DNA of 64,000 nucleotides, taken from JAXMAO01 sp046350375 (GTDB taxonomy: Bacteria > Planctomycetota > Phycisphaerae > UBA1845 > UTPLA1). Positions 62,644-64,000 of the stretch are shown in pieces. Position 1 is the stretch's first letter. Each line of letters begins with the position of its first letter. The position numbers were made by a program, and so were the translations under genes. The notes under the pieces are model-generated. The model was not told the origin of the DNA. It made no database searches and saw only the letters and a list, made by a program, of their open reading frames with translations. Where the stretch lies: the NCBI GenBank assembly GCA_046350375.1, contig JAXMAO010000001.1, forward strand, positions 434,001-498,000, written 5' to 3'.

Positions 62644-64000
62644 CTACGGCGCGGTGCGGAAGCTGAAGACCTGTCCCTTCACCAGTCCGCCGGGGCCGAT
62701 CGCATCGATCCGCCAGAAGTAGACCGTGTCGGCCATCAGCATGCCGGCCGGCGCGAAGCTGGTGCCGGCCTGGTTGCCGCGGAACTCGGCGCTGGGCGGC
62801 TGCCGGATCGCCATGTCGACGGCGGACGACGACGTGCCAAAGTAAACGTCGTACGTGGCGGCGCTCGACGCCGCCGGCCACGAGAGCGTCGGCATGTTGC
62901 TCACGCCCTGTTCGCCGGCGGTGGGCGAAGTGGGGGCGTTGACGGCCGACGGCGCGACCGCTGTCGTGAAGCGCATCACCGTGCCGGCCGTGGTGCCGCC
63001 GGCGTTCACTTCGTCGACGCGCCAGAAGTATGTGGTGTTGGCGGCCAGTGCGCCGGGGTTGAAGGTGGTTCCGGCCTGGTTGTTCTTGAACGATCCGGAG
63101 CCGTGCCCGCCGGTGGTGACGGCCGCCTGGTCGGTGCTGAAGTAGACATCGTGGCTGGTCGCGCCCGCGCCGGCCGACCAGCTCAGCGAGAGGCTGTTGG
63201 GCGGGTTGGGCGTGTTGATGTTCTGGTTCACGGCCATGTCGGCCGGGCTGAACATCGAGGCGACGGCCGGGGCGTTGGCGACGGTCGTGAACGAGAAGAC
63301 CGAGCCGGGCGTGGTGCCGGCCGAGTTCTTCTCGTCGATGCGCCAGAAGTAGGTCGTGGCGTTCGCCAGCGCGCCGGGGTTGTAGGTGGCGGTCGGGCGA
63401 TTGCCGCGGAAGACGCCGAGCGGATTGGCGGTGGTGGCGTTGGTGACGTCGGTCTGGCTGGTGCCAAAGTAGACGTCGTGACTGGTCGCGCCGGTGCCCG
63501 CCGTCCACGAGAGCTGCGCCGAGAGTGACACGTCCATCACGCCGCTGCCGGGGCTGGGGTTGCTGGCCTGGCCCGGGGCGACGACCACCGCGGTGAACTT
63601 CCAGATCAGCCCCTTGACGGTCGACACGCCGACCGAGTCGACCCGCCAGAAGTAGGTCGTGCCGCCGGTGAGCGCGGGCGGCGTGAAGTTCGACTGCGGG
63701 AAGTTGCCCTGGAACTCGGCCGACGCCGTGGTGGCGTTGGTGACGGCCGACTGGCTGGTGCCGAAGTAGACGTCGTTGCTGGTGGCGCCGCTGCCGGGCG
63801 ACCAGCTCAACACCTGGTTGAGCGGCACGCCGGTGGCGTTGTGAGTCGGCGTGGGGTTGCTCGCCTGGGACGGATTGGCAGTGCGGAAGGTGAGCACGTC
63901 GCCCTTGTTGGTTCCGCCGGGCCCGACCTCGTCGATCCGCCAGAAGTAATTGGTGTCGTCGAGCAGCGCCGCGGCCGGCGTGAACGTCGTGCCGGGCTGG
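62644..64000 (-). CDS. Fn3-like repeat surface protein, C-terminal part (runs off right edge)
   Basis: At least 452 codons of a larger protein. It consists of tandem units of about 95-105 residues, each with a LSWSxGxGATSxDVYFGTSxxxV core, a FxGNxxxxxFxPxxL strand and a YFWRxDxVxxxGxxxGxVxxFxT end. Four full units and part of a fifth are visible. These are Fn3/Ig-like modules common in very large planctomycete surface proteins. The protein ends at FSFRTAP with no sorting signal, so the functional domain must be upstream, outside the window. The repeats are similar enough at DNA level to recombine. Confidence 0.85.
   Translation of the reverse strand, partial: QPGTTFTPAAALLDDTNYFWRIDEVGPGGTNKGDVLTFRTANPSQASNPTPTHNATGVPLNQVLSWSPGSGATSNDVYFGTSQSAVTNATTASAEFQGNFPQSNFTPPALTGGTTYFWRVDSVGVSTVKGLIWKFTAVVVAPGQASNPSPGSGVMDVSLSAQLSWTAGTGATSHDVYFGTSQTDVTNATTANPLGVFRGNRPTATYNPGALANATTYFWRIDEKNSAGTTPGSVFSFTTVANAPAVASMFSPADMAVNQNINTPNPPNSLSLSWSAGAGATSHDVYFSTDQAAVTTGGHGSGSFKNNQAGTTFNPGALAANTTYFWRVDEVNAGGTTAGTVMRFTTAVAPSAVNAPTSPTAGEQGVSNMPTLSWPAASSAATYDVYFGTSSSAVDMAIRQPPSAEFRGNQAGTSFAPAGMLMADTVYFWRIDAIGPGGLVKGQVFSFRTAP

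Noticed and set aside
1..64000. tRNA or rRNA genes
   Set aside because: I looked for T-loop-like and CCA-flanked cloverleaf patterns and conserved rRNA blocks by eye and saw none. A covariance-model scan would be decisive.

Overview
The window is strongly G+C-rich, densely coded DNA that most resembles a planctomycete (Planctomycetota, perhaps a Phycisphaerae-like lineage). This is inferred from a roughly 1,000-residue PurL with a fused PurS-like front end, PEP-CTERM proteins, tandem Fn3-like repeats with DVYFGTS motifs, and many small lipoproteins. No rRNA, tRNA or CRISPR array was recognised. Many conserved genes carry single-base reading-frame breaks, more than selection would tolerate, so the sequence probably contains indel errors.

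Layout. 1-7.3 kb: partial secreted protein, accA, purL and a B12-type radical SAM protein. 7.3-8.9 kb: an accessory patch with a 55-nt near-perfect palindrome, a membrane-anchored phage-tail-collar-like gene of lower G+C, and a field of short palindromic repeats. 8.9-13 kb: Uma2-type protein, glutamate dehydrogenase, panC and a YacL-like PIN/TRAM protein. 13.1-15.7 kb: a compact cassette of small peptide, PqqD-like protein, HprK-like kinase and PF14907-type nucleotidyltransferase, which looks like a peptide-modification system. 15.8-28.8 kb: short NDP-sugar dehydrogenase, two tiny lipoproteins ending in a textbook terminator, ftsK, scpB, murI, a HEAT-repeat lipoprotein, msrA, a Cys-rich duplicated protein, a 7Fe ferredoxin, a flippase-like membrane protein and miaA.

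28.8-55.8 kb: a large exopolysaccharide locus of the type linked to exosortase/PEP-CTERM systems. It has an ExeA-like AAA ATPase fused to a giant coiled coil, Wza-like export lipoprotein, Wzc-like chain-length protein, CpsD-like tyrosine kinase, FemAB-like protein, several glycosyltransferases, a glycosyltransferase-deacetylase fusion, an O-ligase/polymerase, a methyltransferase, a CapK-like adenylating enzyme, VanZ-like membrane proteins and an EpsB-type initiating sugar transferase. The genes could together start, build, modify, polymerise and export one surface glycan. The exosortase itself is not in the window. A ParA-like ATPase closes the block.

55.9-64 kb: a 19-residue lysine-rich micro-gene with its own promoter, ideal ribosome binding site and terminator; gph-type phosphatase; pyrK with a promoter-leader-terminator unit upstream; an AT-rich island with inverted repeats before ffh; a decayed tandem duplication of a PEP-CTERM gene and its neighbour; and the 3' part of a large Fn3-repeat protein running off the right end.
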